Counted from the stretch's first letter, positions 13,501-27,600 are shown. The stretch is 64,000 bases of DNA from Pelargonium x hortorum (GCA_036897525.1 JAYMTJ010000035.1:1-64000); one strand, 5' to 3'. The notes: a model not told the origin generated them from the letters alone. Translations and numbers: made by a program.

Positions 13501-14900
13501 TCTAGGATTTAATTCTCTAAATTAAATAATATTACCCTTGTATCTTAAATTAAAAGACTTAATAAAAAAACATGACCTAAAGATCGACAAGTTAGTTATT
13601 TTAAATTAAAAGAAGAATCTCACCTAAACAGGAGATTTAATTGTTAGGATCTTTTTATGAAGTTAGTATTCCCCTCAAAGTAAAGGCTTCAAAGCGATTT
13701 ATGAATAGGAGAAATTCCAGCTTTTTCGGAGGTGGTTTTCCTTCTTGAACAAGATACAATACTTGCTATACCATCACGTAAATTTAGGTACTAAAATGTA
13801 ATTAAATAAGAAAGACTTTGCCTTAGGTTTACCCCTTTTACTTACAAAAGTAAGCGCTTTTTATAGTACACTATTTCTATTTAAAGGTAGTCTATTCTTG
13901 GAATGAGCTTCCTCCAAACAAGGATCTGAAGCTCCCTTGATAACCCATTCGAACAAATAGAGGGTATCAGTCTTTCCATTAGAACAATTAACTCCTAGAA
14001 CAAGGAATTACAGCTAAGATAGGTATACAAAAAAAAGATCTAATCCTTTTCTCAGGAAATGTAAAAGTTGACAGAAGTAAACCAATACCAACTCCCTGCA
14101 AATACGTGAACATGACCGGAATTCTATTACTTGGTTGACAGAAGAAAAGACCCCAATGGATACTAGGAAATGAAATTAGGAATTCGATTTAGAAGTTTAC
14201 TTGGGAATCTGTATATTACTCAAGGTAGACCATCTCACAATTCTTAAACTCCTTTACAGGCATTAGCACCCAATTCTTCAAGAAAGCGGTTTTCAGGTGT
14301 TGTTGGGCCCTAATGAGTACATACAATCAATGTCCTATATACTATACCTGTTTGTAAAGACATCGGAATGTTCCCTTATTCAATTAACTGGAATACAAAA
14401 TCGAATATTCTTTGCATTGCACATAGACCTACTAGAATACAATTCCCGGTTAGAATCTATTATTTGCTATTTATTTGCCTGCGTAAACATTACATTAGAT
14501 GGAAAGCTCTTTGCACTAGCTTAGCTACAGTCCCAATAAATCCTTTACCTACACAGAAGAACTAAGTCAACTTGGCCTACAAGATCTTAATCCTAGGACT
14601 CTATTCTGAGAATAGATTCTCGAACAATAGAATCTTTTAGACCTAATAAATAATAAATAAGCTCAGGTAATTGACTTCCTCCACCCAATTTTGTTCTTTT
14701 CTTGGTATCGTAGCAAATACATTATCTTTTAATTCTAGTATAACCCAAGTATGAATCTTTTTTCGATACGGGGCCCCGGATCAAAGCAATATTTCGAAAG
14801 TTTCTCTGGGTTCCTATACACCGGGCGGAGCTTATAACCTATGAGTACTCTATATAAATATAAGTTTTCGACGAGAGATACCTTTTCTTTTAGTATACGA
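10511..14900. other. Non-coding desert
   Basis: I see no gene. It includes a tandem tattgc repeat at 11,865-11,882, a slightly more GC-rich stretch at about 12,180-12,640 with no rRNA or protein match that I recognise, and an A/C-rich block at about 14,040-14,640. A perfect 10-bp palindrome CGGGGCCCCG lies at 14,769-14,778. Open frames at 12,975-13,157 and 14,297-14,565 are short and featureless. Confidence 0.55.
11865..11882. repeat. Hexamer tandem repeat (tattgc)x3
   Basis: Three perfect copies of tattgc lie head to tail. A 69-codon minus-strand open frame reads through it as an Asn-Ser run, which looks like a by-product of the repeat and not a coding signal. Confidence 0.8.
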
Positions 14901-14914
14901 GGAATACCCTTTTG

Positions 14915-14950
14915 TGAGTCACAGGTTCAAGTCCTATTATGCTCTGTTTT
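14915..14950 (+). tRNA. tRNA T-arm-like fragment, not an intact gene
   Basis: The string acaggttcaagtcctat resembles a tRNA T-arm (stem, TTCAAGT loop, stem with four of five pairs). I cannot find matching D and anticodon arms upstream at the right distance. It is either a relic or chance similarity. Confidence 0.15.
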
Positions 14951-15179
14951 TTTTATAGGAGTTCGTTCGTAGTAGAGAAGGTGAAGAAGTAATAGGTTCT
15001 AGTCTAGTTTCTTTCCTCTTTTTTGTGAAAGTGGTTAAAACTGACGGCTTATAATATACACCCTAGTATTCCCTAAAGGGGTAAAGTTGGAGATTTGCCT
15101 TACCTTAGCAAATAGATTATATTGGTTTACAATATTAATTAAGTAAGTAAGGATTAAATAAAAAAAAGAAGAAAAAAAT

Positions 15180-16620
15180 CTTTTACTTTACAGGCTTACA
15201 AGAGAATCGATTTCTAAACTCCTTAGCTTGCTATACAGACAGATCGGAGCCTCTCTACCCGGAATACAAACAATTGGACTTGGGCCACCTTTAGAAGAAC
15301 TGCTTGCTTTGGACTATATTGTTTGTTTAGGAATAATTCCTCTCTATAAAAAGTGAAACCATTCGAATAAAGGAATTCTAGATATAAAGCATTCCCATTT
15401 CTGATTAGTATTTATATTATAGTAGACTGAAACAAATTCCTGAGAAACTAGCCTCTCTTACAATACAGGGAGTCTTGCCCAACTTAGTAGGAACCTCTTT
15501 ACAACTAACCCTGAGTCCTGATTGCTTTCTTAGTGACCTTCTGAATGAGAGGATTTCCTTTTTAGTTTACCTTGTATTCATTGTACTCGTTCGTTTTGTT
15601 AAGCCTTTCTTGTTCATTTCATTAAGTAAAGCAGTACCTCAGCCTTTTCCTCCTCTTACAGCCAGTATCTACTGTAGCTATTGTACTTACTATCTTCAGT
15701 CTTAGTATTCGTTGTCTTTATTAGTTAGTTTATAATAGTAATGTATGGCTTGTTAAGGTTATTACCTCAGTGTCTTTGTAGCTAGCATGCCATGACTTGT
15801 CTGAAGCTTATACAGTAGTAAGAAGTAGTATAGGTAAGGAAGAAGAACTCCTGAGTTGTATAGAGAGGATAGAGGAACACAAATCCTACTTTATACTAGA
15901 TAGCGGCTTTCACTAATAAACTAAGGAACAAGGAGTACTGTTATATTGACCCCTTATGCATCAGCATCAATCTTTCCTGTCTATTTGGATTTGGAATGAC
16001 TGACTTTCAGGTTTGTATACTTTCATACAGGCGATGCAGCCAAGGGAAAGGCTTAAGACCTAACAATTAGGCAAATAGAACAGATAGATATATGTAAGTC
16101 CGCTAAATATAAATAAAATAAGGAAAACCTAGGAAATATTGACTCATAAAGTCCTTGGTATGACACCTTACAAGCACACCAAACCTGTGTTAGCAACCTT
16201 AGATAATATTCACTTAGACCCTTTTCAAATGAATTGGTATTCATTATCTTTAGCCTTTTAGAAAGGATTTACTAATTAATGTAATATCTGACTCCTGAAC
16301 TTTCCGTTTCAGTTCACTGCATAAGGAAGAAATAGCTGTACATTTACTAGGACTCTCCACCAACTTCAACAAGATCGGAAAGTCCTTTCTGTCCCTGCTA
16401 TACAAATAGATCGAATGCACTAGAAAGAAGACAAAGAGCTACCATTAATTCAGAGAGTGGTCCTTCTTACTTAGTAAAGAGCCAGTGCTTTCAACTTCTT
16501 CTGTTACATCATATGGACAGCTTACAACCATCGACCATCGACCAACCAGTGACTGGAACAACTGTTACCATTAAAGACATTAGCAACAAACAGCAACAAA
16601 GAGACAAGATAAACTAGCAT
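15180..16620. other. Composition block, non-coding
   Basis: This block has fewer long homopolymers and is richer in ag/ct words than its flanks. It includes a small imperfect tandem (accatcg twice) near 16,527-16,540 and a pair of agcaacaaa units near 16,585-16,601. A 76-codon frame at 15,475-15,705 is hydrophobic but shows no family signature. I name no gene here. Confidence 0.35.
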
Positions 16621-17485
16621 CGCTTTCAAGGGTTTATAGTTTGGTTCTATTAGATTGGTTTACTGAGTAAAAACCCGAAATGTCCACTCACAGCCCTAGA
16701 AATTGCGAAAGATTTTTATCTAGTAAGAATAGAGTTAGAGGTTTCTATATTACGAACTCCTATTTTATTTACCTAAGAGTTCTTAAACTCACATTAAATA
16801 AGTTGGGATTTTAATCCCGCTCTAGTTTTAATAAGAGACTTGTGTTATAATTTAGATTTTTCCTTACGTTACTCTCAAGATACCAAGGCTAATATTCTTA
16901 GTTTGATATTTGGATTTCTGATTTGCCTAGGTTATTGTATATCAATAGAATAGAGTTAAATTCAAAATATAGGGTACTCGTATTTATGATTGAAAGTTTC
17001 TGTAATTAGAGCGCTTGGGTGTTTGTTGTTTGAGATACGTAATGAAATTAGGTATTCCTTTTTATTAGACTCTAATTTCTTACTAGCTTCTTTTTATTTG
17101 TCCTTCTTAGGGTCACTATCAACTCCGGCGAATAAAATTTAGATCTAACTAAGTCCAAGAAAAAATCCTGCTTAAAAGCGGGGTATTTCTCTCCCCGACC
17201 CTAGCTAAGCGTCTATTACTAAAAACGGGACGCTTTGGAATATCAAGTACTATTCTTATCTTAAAACGACACTATAGCTGGGGAGCCTATAAGGGCCTGA
17301 TGACTTTGACGCTTATCTTTTTTTAGCGATACACTTGCATTCAATGGAAATAAAATAGATAGGATTTCCAGGGTTAACCCTTTACTTTTTTTTAATCTAC
17401 AAGACTTAAATTTCGTTTACTTTCACATTAAGATTTAGAGAGGACTGTCTAAGTCTAATAAATAATATCCAATTAATCTTTTTAT

Positions 17486-17557
17486 AGTCAAAGTCCAAGT
17501 GGTAAAGCAAAGCATTGGGTCCGAGGGATCAGCATGCAAGGGTTCAAACCGATTAAT
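17486..17557 (+). tRNA. tRNA-like relic (trnQ- or trnS-like)
   Basis: The run gtccaagtggtaaagcaa resembles the D-arm region of organelle tRNAs of the 'GCCAAGTGGTAAGGCA' type. It is followed by ttgggtcc in the anticodon region and by gggttcaaacc, which resembles a T-loop. The order and spacing are those of a tRNA, but the T stem and acceptor stem do not pair well. I read it as a degraded tRNA-derived sequence, and I am unsure even of that. Confidence 0.25.
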
Positions 17558-18952
17558 ACTTACAATATAATATTATCGGGAATTAGATAATACCGAGAAG
17601 ATAGGGTTTTAACTTGGATGGAATACAGCATTTCATTATAGGAAAGCCGTTCGCATAGTTTATACAATAGGCAAATAGTTAGGACAAAAAGAATTAGAAA
17701 TTTTGAATAGATTTTCTTTTTATCTGTACTATTTAATTAAATTCTGATCCTCAATTTATAAAAGTAGGGGTTCCTATTATCATTATTTTGTTAATGTTCC
17801 ATAAGTGTTTTGCCTAGGTTTTTTTTTGAACTTTTCTATATCTTACTGCAAGATAGTGAAGTGAGCTTAGTTCCTTTTTTTAATAGTACACTGTAACTCT
17901 AGAGTCCTTGGCAATCCCAATAACTAGCTTCATTCCTTGCACGCTTTCTTGTTTGTTCAGTCCTAATACCCAATTAGTTAAGTGCGAGTAATAAGGAGAG
18001 TCCTTTGTTATATTCTCCCCTTTTCCCTATTAAAATGAAATGAAGTGTTATGATCTTCAAGTAAGTCTCATAGTACTTTTCGAAATAAGAAGCCGCTCTA
18101 GGCAAACTCCAAGTAATAGCTTTTAATACTATATGGAGAGGGATACCTTAAAAATTTGAATATAAAGGGCTTCCATAGGGTTTTTTTCTTTTTTTGCTGC
18201 TTATTTACTCAAAATAAAATTAGATCTTTGTTTGTAAGTGGCCTTTTGCTCTTTCAACTTAGTAAATCTAAGCGAGAAGGTAATACTTTTTTTCTGTACT
18301 TACTCTTGATTATTCTTAAAAAGGTCCCTTAGCTATGCTATACACCATTTTAAGAAACTTATATGTACCCCTTTACCTTTAAATTATCAATTTATATAAA
18401 TAAATATTTCATATTCATTAAGGGCAACTGGAAAGTTAAAAAAAGCGTATCCTCGTACTATAGCTTAAACAAACTATATTTATTAAAATTAGACTTCTCC
18501 TCAAGCGAGTCTATCCACAATCCTTTAATAACAAGTATAATTACTTTTTTAAAAAAGGCAATAATCTCAGAATTATTCTGGTTTTGTAATATAAGTGTTC
18601 TTCCTGGAAGAATTTCTATACCCTTCCTTAATTAATGAAAAAAACACTAGGAGCTTTCCAATACAATATTAAGGTAGGTCTTTAGGACTTATACAGACAG
18701 ATTCATTCCAAGTGTATTCCTATGTATCAGGTTACTGTCTCGTTGAAAAAGACTATTATTCGTTCGTTTGACCCGCTTTCGCCCCTGCTTATTAAAGCCA
18801 GGTAATTAGGACTTACCTCGTGTTATATTATAACGAAGAGTCCATAGTAGACTCCCAAAAGTTGAAAAAGCTGAAATAATATCCAGACCCTTATATTAGG
18901 ATAAACTAAAGTTTAATACAAAAACTCGGAGTTTTCTTTTTCTAAATATATT

Positions 18953-19036
18953 TGGAAAATAGAACCTCAAGAGGAGCAAATGCTAAGGCATAACTTTTAG
19001 TACTGACATGTGAAAGTTCGAACCCTCGTTATTCCA
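18953..19036 (+). tRNA. Possible tRNA-like relic, 84 nt
   Basis: The first seven bases (tggaaaa) can pair with the last seven (tattcca) at six of seven positions, and gttcgaacc sits where a T-loop would be. The 84-nt length fits a tRNA with a long variable arm. However, the T stem has only two of five pairs and no convincing D or anticodon stem is visible. This is a weak call. Confidence 0.15.
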
Positions 19037-22000
19037 GGGAACTTGCATAAAATTGTTCTTTTTAGTTTTTTTCAGGTATACCTGTAGGAGCAGGTAAGAG
19101 TAAACGAGGTTATCTAAGTCTGCATTTCCACTTTTTAACGCTAATTAGTAATGCGTTAATTTAAGGTTCCCCATATCCATACAATGTGGAACCAAAGAAA
19201 GTTCTTCTACTATAAAATAAATAATATACTTAAGAAACTCGGAAATGGTTAAAACTAAACAAAACAGGCCTGGGCCTCAAGTCACTTAGGTTTCTTTTTC
19301 TTTATCGGTGATAGCACGATTCATTAGGATAACGCTAACAATAAAACACAGGCGGCAACTCTTCTTTTTATTCTTCCTATTATCAAAAACACTTCGGGCT
19401 TTGACTTTGAGCAAGTTAAAGTTCTAAAACTAGAATACTAGGATGGGTAATATCCAGAAAAGTATGGGTATAATTAAGATAACGGTGAATATAACATATA
19501 GAATAAGGTGCTTGCTAGCAGCCCTTTTATGTCAGGAGTCTTTTTAGGTTAGGAATATAAGTTAGCTATAATATTCAATATCTTTCCTATATACAGACAG
19601 GGCCTATCTTGAGGGTTTCAAGTGGGACCTAAGAGCGCTTGAAATTTAGGATTCGCGGGATTTTCAATTGCTGTAGTCAAAAGCTTCATACTTCCCAGAA
19701 TTAGCTTAGTATTCTACAAAATATATATACCTGAGAAGGGACTTCGGGACACAAAAAATTTTCTAAGATGGATCCTGTAGTAAGACGACTTAAACCTTTG
19801 CATGTATCTCCATTTCGTAAAAACGGAATTGAGAATAGGAGCTCAACCCTAAGATTTTTGTAAATAAAGCTTGTGTAACAAACAAAGTTAATCAAAAAAT
19901 TCAGGTTTACAAGAGACTCGCTAGTGGAATACCTTTATTATTAATAGATTTGTCTGGCATCCACTTTCAGTGTTTAGACGATAAAGTCTCGTAACATCAT
20001 ATTTAAGGATAAACTGTGACTGTTAGAAGCGTGGTCTTCTAATTTAAAGTAATTTATAGGTTATTTTCCTTGTTGTCTTAGTAAACTTAGAGTTTTACAA
20101 AGAGTCTTTTGGGCTTTGATCTAATAAGTACAGCCTTGCCGGGACAAGAACTACTTGCGTTCTATAGTAGAGTAGTAAGAAGCTCCCCTGGTTCTAGTAT
20201 TAAGTATATTCTATGGGATACGGATTTCATTTCCTATATCTAAATTCTTGACCCTTTCTTTATAACATAAACATAACGGCTTCGGAACCTTTAGTTTTAG
20301 ATTGACTTGCTTTTGTGTGTTCTTACTCTGCTAGCTTCTAACTATTCATTCTGCCTATTGTATTAGTTGTGCTTATCGTACAAAGAGGGGAGAAACCTAC
20401 CTAGAAAAGAATCTAATAAATAGCCCCGTTTATGCGGATTCAAAGGTGAACTCCTGACTTACTTTTTTTTTTTCATTTTATAGAGTATAGAATACTTGTA
20501 TCTAATAGAGACTCGGGCTTCTGTATGGCGGAATTTCTTTTCCTTGGAGGGAGTTGAGCATGACGTGCAGTAAATTAGAATCTAATAAAGTAAAGTCCTA
20601 CACAGTTTCCTACTTAGAGACGGGCCTGTAAGAGTCCGAGACGAGAAATGGACCTAACCCTGATTTTGGGTATCGATATACAGACCTCTTGTTTAGTAAG
20701 CTGAGATTGTTTCATTTCTTCCGTTTTTTTAGGGCTTGTGTATAATTTAAAGAGTATGCAATCTAGTGAAAGATGGATATTTGTGATGAGAGCTTTACTT
20801 AATATTATACTAGGTGTAATTAATAAGGAACCCTTTGTTTTAGGAGCACTTTGAAGTACTGTTAAATACCCCGCCTTTATTATGTATGATAAAAAGAAAA
20901 CTCTAGACTCTGTGGTATAACCTATCAAAATCAAAGTAAGACTTCTGCTACTATAAAACCTATAAAATCAAAAGGGACTAGTACCTCTCTAGTGTAAAAA
21001 ACAAAACTATTTGGGCCTGCTGTACCCAAGAACACTCATTAACCTCTATATTACTTAGCACAGCCCTTATTATGATATTCTAAACTCCCAACCGATAATT
21101 GAAAACTGAGGAAAGTTTCGATCCCTAATTCAAAAGGCACAAAAAGAAATTATCTCTTTCTTAGCCTGCTTGATATTGTAGGGCTTTGTTACAAGCTATC
21201 TTTAAAACTATTGATCTAAAAGTACCATAATTTCGAATACCCTTTTGAATTTACAGGACCCAGGTTCTCGTTATAAAAGGGTTTCACATACATTACAAAA
21301 TACAAAACTATGGCTAGAGGTCTATATTTCCGTTGACTTATCAGAATAACTATTATTCAGCATTATTTACTACGGGCCCCTAAACGGAATACCTTCTTTT
21401 GAAACACCTATACTTACCGAAGTTCTAATTTACAAACCCTTATAACGAGGAACTTCAAATACCTCCATGTAAAACCCGAGGAAAACAGCTCTTTATAGTA
21501 TGTATTTATTTTAGCTGCAGAATTCACTCTTCAGAGAAAAGCTTAGCTGGCTAAAATAAAGATTGTAAGAATTCCTTTGTCTTTAATAAAGGTATTCTAT
21601 TCATCCGCCTTCTTTCGTAGTTTTAAGGACCTCTTTTATAAGTCCTATGTAGGGCCCCAAGTCTCAGAAATATCTCCACACTGAAGTCTCGTTGGGTAAG
21701 GAGGCATTAAAAATGTGTTAATTCGGAAGCCTTTATTTATAAGAATACGCTAAAATGGAACCCTCTTGCTAAAAAATTATTGACTCTGCCAAAAAGCAAA
21801 AAGTTTATATCTAACCTTGTAAAATCAAGGATATTTAAGAGTAAAAAAACCTTAACTTAACGGTCTCTATCTAAATAGAATTGAACGGGACTCTTTTGTT
21901 ATTTTATAACTAAAAGCACTCAAAGCGACGAAAAAACTCTAATAGGGTACCCAAAAATTTTTCGTATACGTATACCTTATGTACTTAATTCGATCTACTT

Positions 22001-25000
22001 ATATCCTGTACTCTTTAAAAGGAATTCCACGAGAACAACATCTAGTATAGTAAGTTCCCTTGGGAGTCTTTTATTTCGCAAGTTTTCTCTAATCTAGTTT
22101 GACTTCCGGTACTCTCGTTTATAGTATTATAATAGGGAACCCTTTTTTTAAGCTATATATGTTTTTTAAGAGCGATACATCATCAAGTAAAGACTTAATT
22201 TAGCCGCTTGCTCTAGCTGCAAATATCAATTACTGCAAACCCTTTAACAATAAAGCAAATTCCCTTCAGACTGAAGAAGAAACTCCAAGAATTTCGAGAA
22301 GGAAGGATTCTAGCAACTGAATAACTTAAAATATCCAAATGAAACCCGGGATCTCCTCTATACAAAAGAGCTTTCTTTCAACTCTACTTTAGTAGAAGAT
22401 AGGAGTAGTTCTTGTAAAAAGAAATAGAAATTTACAACACATTAAAAAAAAACTTCTTTATCCAAATTTTTGTACTACGGTCTTTCGCCTTTTATTGCGA
22501 ATCCTGACGGTCGGTACTTGTGCTAAAGCATAAGTTTATTCAGTAGGACAATCAATCCCTTATATTATCTTTCTAGCTCGTATTAGACTTAAGCCCTCTC
22601 CAAGTATAAGAATTTGGAAAAGTCTGAAACCCTTTAAGGCTCATGTTCTAAAAAAGAAGGGTATTAGGAATGCCAAACTCGTATCTATTTTAGTCAAAAT
22701 TTTGTGTCTTTGACCCTAGAATAAAGTTCTCCGTCTGTGTTATTTATTTTATTAACTCGACAAGAAAACTATATATATACGGTATAAAGGATAAGAGATC
22801 CTGTGCCTTAATTTCCTATTTATGATAGGGCTCCTGTTAGGAGAGTCTCCTATTTTTTTGAGGAGCTTCTAATTGATATACTATCCTACGTTTAATAGTT
22901 ACACGAGAGCAAACCGACGTGTTGTAATGTAAGAAAAACTACCCATCCTAGTAAAAGTAAACTATCAAGCCTGTCATGTGAATTTCTTTGTACAAAATGG
23001 AATAGGGCAGACTGTAAAATCTTTTTTATTATACTTATTTCAGTTGTTGCATCTTACTTTTAGCAAACCCCCTTATTCTTGCCTGTCGACTCAAATCAAA
23101 AGGGAAAGCGGAATTTATTAGGTTCTTAATTAATCTTATAATTAACTGTAACTACAAAGAAGTTAGATGTTGAAGGGCTTGGCTTCTCTCTCACAATAAA
23201 TAGAGAAGAGATTTCTATACTTTTTCAATAGTCTATTGGTCTTACTTATCCTATTCGGGCAAAACAGTTGGAGATACCCTTTCCTGAGGAGGGCCCCGAG
23301 CTGCTTTATGGGAAAAGGGCTGGATACTCTTTGTCTCGAATTCTAATAAGGGTAACATATTACTTATCTATCCAATTAACACAATAAACAGGCAATAAAA
23401 CTGCTTTATAAAGACTATAATACCACAAGAATTAAGAATAGTTAGAGTTTCAAAGTCTGTTAGAAAACGGAACCGATCCTATATCTTAACGGGGTTCTAT
23501 GACTACTCTGGATTCCAGATATTATATACTTCTTATACTTAGGACGTAACACTTAATCTTTACTCCTCTGCATTATTTATTAGCTTATTTGTAAAAAAGT
23601 CAAGTGTTAAGAAAACTGTTTCGTAATGGCGATTGATTAAAATATAGTTAATAGAATTAAAAGGTTACCAGTAATTAAATTAGTAGCTTGGGGTACAAAA
23701 AGGTAAAGTTTCTTATATCTGTACTGGATAAAACTAAACTACTAGACACGTCAGTATAGAGGGCTGCTGTAAGGATATGCAAACATTGATATGTTTCCAG
23801 TGCTACGGTTACCCTAAAGGGATTAAAAAAGAAAAACCATAAGTGTAACTAAATTACTGCTTGGACTCGGCATATCTAGATCTAAAACTGGTAGAGTATC
23901 AAGAAAATATGCAAACATACGAAAGGACACTCAAAAAAAAGTTACTGGTTCTAAATGCTTCAGATCAGATATATTTAAAGCAAGTCCGGATTACTACTTT
24001 ACTAAATAAGGTATCTCAAAATGAATTCTTTTAGGAATTTCGCAGGTAGAGCAATCTAAGAAAGGCAGTGTATATATAATCCTAAACTGTAATTTTCAAA
24101 ATAGACATAAGGGTTCTTTTCAGAATCAAATACCATAACACTCGAGTAAGTTGTCTTAAGTCTAGACTCCTTTGTTGAGAATTCCTAAGCTCTCAGCACA
24201 AAAAGCAAATAGACAATCTATTACTTTAATTTAACAGCTACGCATCCCACAATAGTAAATTCAAGAAAGAGAAATCCCTGAAACCGTGAGTTCAAATCAT
24301 ATTATCTTCTTTCTATACAGGGATCTTTCTTACCAATCGCTTAACAGACAGTAATAAATAGAGTCCTAAAGTCTTAGTTCTATTAAATAGAAAAGGCGCG
24401 AAGCCCTCATTCATCTGCTTGACTAGAAACAAATAAACTCACTAAAACTCTAAACTATCAGACACCTATAGATTGACCCGCAAGTAAGGACTCTTTGAAT
24501 AGTATATAGAAGGGGGTAGATAAGACTACAATTTACAATTAGTGATAATACGTGGAGCTACACTATTTACTATTTCCAATCTTTCATTCTGGACACATTG
24601 ACTAGAATGCAAATAGGGAGAGTGAAGATTGCTCTGGGCCGTACATAGGTGGATGCCTACAAAAGGGAGACAGTGTAACATATAATATAGTATTTTCCGG
24701 TATTGTGATTTACAATAGAAATTTCTGGTGAGTAGGACCAGAGATACTTACGAGAGCCTTAATTATAAAAGATCGAAAGATGCGGAATCTTAACAAGGTG
24801 GTAAACTAAATCTAAATTTGGAAGAATCATCATCACTAAAAGGAAATCTAAAAAAAGAAGGCCAACTCTTCTTCCTCTGTTCCAGGATATTAATTAATGC
24901 TCTAGACTGTAAATAATTCCAAATATGAGATGCGTAAACCATGTGTTTTCATAGATTCTGGAATTTCTAAGAATGCGGCATAAGTTAAAAAAAAAGTGTA

Positions 25001-25815
25001 TTTATTGTTTGTTAAGATCGCTTCTCTTTGCAGTAGAGTTCCCTTACTTTAAGGTTTATATAAAAGTAACTTATATACACATAATAAAAAGGACATAAGA
25101 AAAGGATAAACCAAGCGATTTCCACTTGCGCTAAATTCATAAGTGGATACATTTTCGAAAAAAAAAAACTAGTAATCTGAATTAATGCATGAGAGAGAAT
25201 AGAACCCCTTTTCAGTGGATAAACAACTTCAGTCAGTTTTTTTAATTAGAGTCTCCGGACAAGCTACAATATTATAATTTTTCTTGAATCTAAGCAGAGC
25301 TCTATTATCTAAAAACTTTTACACTCTTATTTTTTTTTGGACCTTTAATGTCTATTTTTAGGAATACCTAGCCTAGACCCCTTATGAGACATAGCAACAG
25401 CTACGGACTGCTTCGTACTTGTTAAAAGACAGAATATAGGCCCTAACTTTATAAACTACTGCTCCAGTATCTAGGAAACTCTCTTGACACGAAGCCAAGA
25501 CTTACCTCTACATAATATTTAGGTCAAGGAAACTCTAGAATCTCCGGGAATAATATAGGATAGGCTTCAACGGACTAATCGTAGTAAGGGGTTTTCGATT
25601 TTAGGAAGTTCTAGTCTAGTTTAGGAGCTTATAGGAACCGGGGGTAAAGTAAGAAGATAAGAGAAAGACTCCTGAGTTCACTAATATGTTCGAGAGATTG
25701 AAACTGCAAACTAGAATGAAACATAAGGTACTCAAAGAACCACGGATGATAGACAAGCGCATCCATTCTTGCCTTTAGAAGCTGAGACTGTGACAGGGAT
25801 TGAGATTCATGATGA

Positions 25816-26112
25816 TCCTCAGAATCTAACAAGGACTTTCCTAGTCAGAATGTAGAGGATGTCTTTCTTCCTTCTAATCTTGGTAAAGAGCTCAACTATC
25901 CTAAAGAGGAGACTCAGACTCAGACTGTGAGTATTACGGACAATGTTACCGAGTCTTCTTCACCTACAACTCAAGAAGTCACCTTCCCTTTAGAGTCAGA
26001 TACTCATACCGGTACTAAGATAGAAACTCCACCTGTGACAACGAAACAAGAGATTGAGACGGGCTGTGAGAGTGATCTTCCTTTACAAGCTGAGAGAGAG
26101 GACATGAAATGA
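25816..26112 (+). pseudogene. Low-complexity Glu/Thr/Ser-rich open frame, unidentified
   Basis: The frame is open stop to stop for 98 codons (25,816-26,109, stop at 26,110). The only early start is a GTG at 25,927, giving about 61 residues. The predicted peptide is hydrophilic and acidic, rich in E, T, S and Q, with no membrane segment. Its middle contains a cagact tandem (about 25,915-25,926) read as a Thr-Gln repeat. Length alone is within chance for this window. The biased composition suggests a decayed linker or disordered region of a once-coding sequence, or simply a simple-sequence stretch. I recognise no family. Confidence 0.2.
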
Positions 26113-27560
26113 CAGGAGATGAGAGCGTACCATTAAGAGGTAGCCTTTGGGATGGATCTTAGTTGGAGTGTTCCGTAGAGTTGTTGATCAGTTAGGTATT
26201 TGATGGTTGATAGGTCAGGTTCTAAGGCTAGAGGGATTCACTAACAGGTGAAGTTCGAGCTGGTAGCTTATTAGAGTAATTGAACAGCTTTCACTAGATT
26301 GGCACGCTAAGACAAGTGTTTGTATTCACACCTTAGCTTTACCTTTAGCATCCATTAAGAAAGAACGGGTTCCTTGGACTGCTAGAGAGGAGATAAGAAC
26401 CTGCTTACAAGGTTGTAGAATTAGAGTTCGGAGGAATACTTACTTGATTAACATCCTACCAACTTAACTTGCTTCCATCAACCGGTTAGAGAGTTCCTTC
26501 GTAGGTTAACGGTTTACAGGTTAGTGGGATTTGGAGTTCAGGAATTGCTTTGGCTAGTGCTAAGAAGAGTTGAGTCCCTTAGATTAGTTATTAGAGCTTG
26601 GATTACTAGAGATTCCATTGACTTGCACAGGATGTCTTAGTTTAGTTAGATTGAGTGGTTAGTTATAGGTGTACTTACAGGTACAGGATTGAGTTCCCTT
26701 TCAAAGAAGAGAATCTGTTCCACCTAAGAGTTATCAGTTTCCTTAGCTTACTTTCAAGGTTAGGATATGAAGGTTCCTAGGATTTAAGGATGAGAGATTA
26801 CAGGTTTCAGAGGATCCCTATGTTTCAAGGAGGTAGGGATTTTTGAAAATTAAGTGGGCTTTCAAGGTATTTAATTAGGACTCATCTATTTTTCATCTAA
26901 CATCTTTTTTAGTAAGGTGAGCTTTCACTGACAGCTTTCAAGAACATTGGCCTGACTTGGCATCATATGAACTGGTTACCGGCTACTGGATCAGTTAGAT
27001 TAGAGGTGGAGATTCTAGTTTCGACAGACAAAGACAAATAAATGAGGGATCCTTAGAGTTGAAGTTTAAGATAATAGTTTAAGTAGTTAATTAGCCAGTT
27101 GTTAATAGCACTTAATGTTAAGGAGTTTTAGTCAGATAAAAGCCCCTAATAGAGAAAAGGGCTTAGACCCCGTCTTGTACACACAAAAAGGAAGGAGCGC
27201 GAAAGAAATACCTGATTTTGTACTTGAGCTTCAATTGACAACCCTAAGAGTAATAAGGAGATTTGCTGCTCTCAATAGCCGGGATTCTTATTATCTAAGT
27301 GATTTAGTACACCCCTTATTCCAAATAGAAACTCTATGAGAGTACCCAATTTGAAATTCCTTATTGATTTATCCCTGTGTCTAAACCTATTGTAAATGAA
27401 AAGTTTTACAACCAAACGATAAATGGTATGCTTCATGTCAGCGATTCTTTAGCTAATTTTGTGAATATCCCTTTTTCTCTACTAAGAGCCATGCTTTAAG
27501 TTCTTCAACCATAAACTTAAACTATAACAATTAATTAAAAGTTAGAGATATTCTCTTTTT
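26113..27560 (+). other. Plus-strand G/purine-rich block, non-coding
   Basis: The plus strand is markedly richer in G here, with words like ggttag, gagag and agttgg and few C runs. A 74-codon frame at 27,115-27,339 shows nothing recognisable. The switch from this block to the A/C-rich block just downstream is fairly sharp (about 27,350-27,560). Confidence 0.4.
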
Positions 27561-27600
27561 TTAATCCTAAACCTAAAAGACTCCGGGAATAGAGTCTAAA

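Larger units (their letters stand above)
16621..25600. other. Long non-coding desert
   Basis: In nearly 9 kb the longest frames are a 106-codon minus-strand frame (20,614-20,934) and a 90-codon plus-strand frame (18,363-18,635), neither with a recognisable domain. Two weak tRNA-like relics are listed separately. Recurrent words are ggattcc, gggaaccc, aagtttat and long A or T runs. I see no mobile element ends. Confidence 0.6.

Noticed and set aside
20614-20934. 106-codon minus-strand frame as a gene
   Set aside because: It shows no recognisable motif, ordinary desert composition around it, and a length expected by chance.
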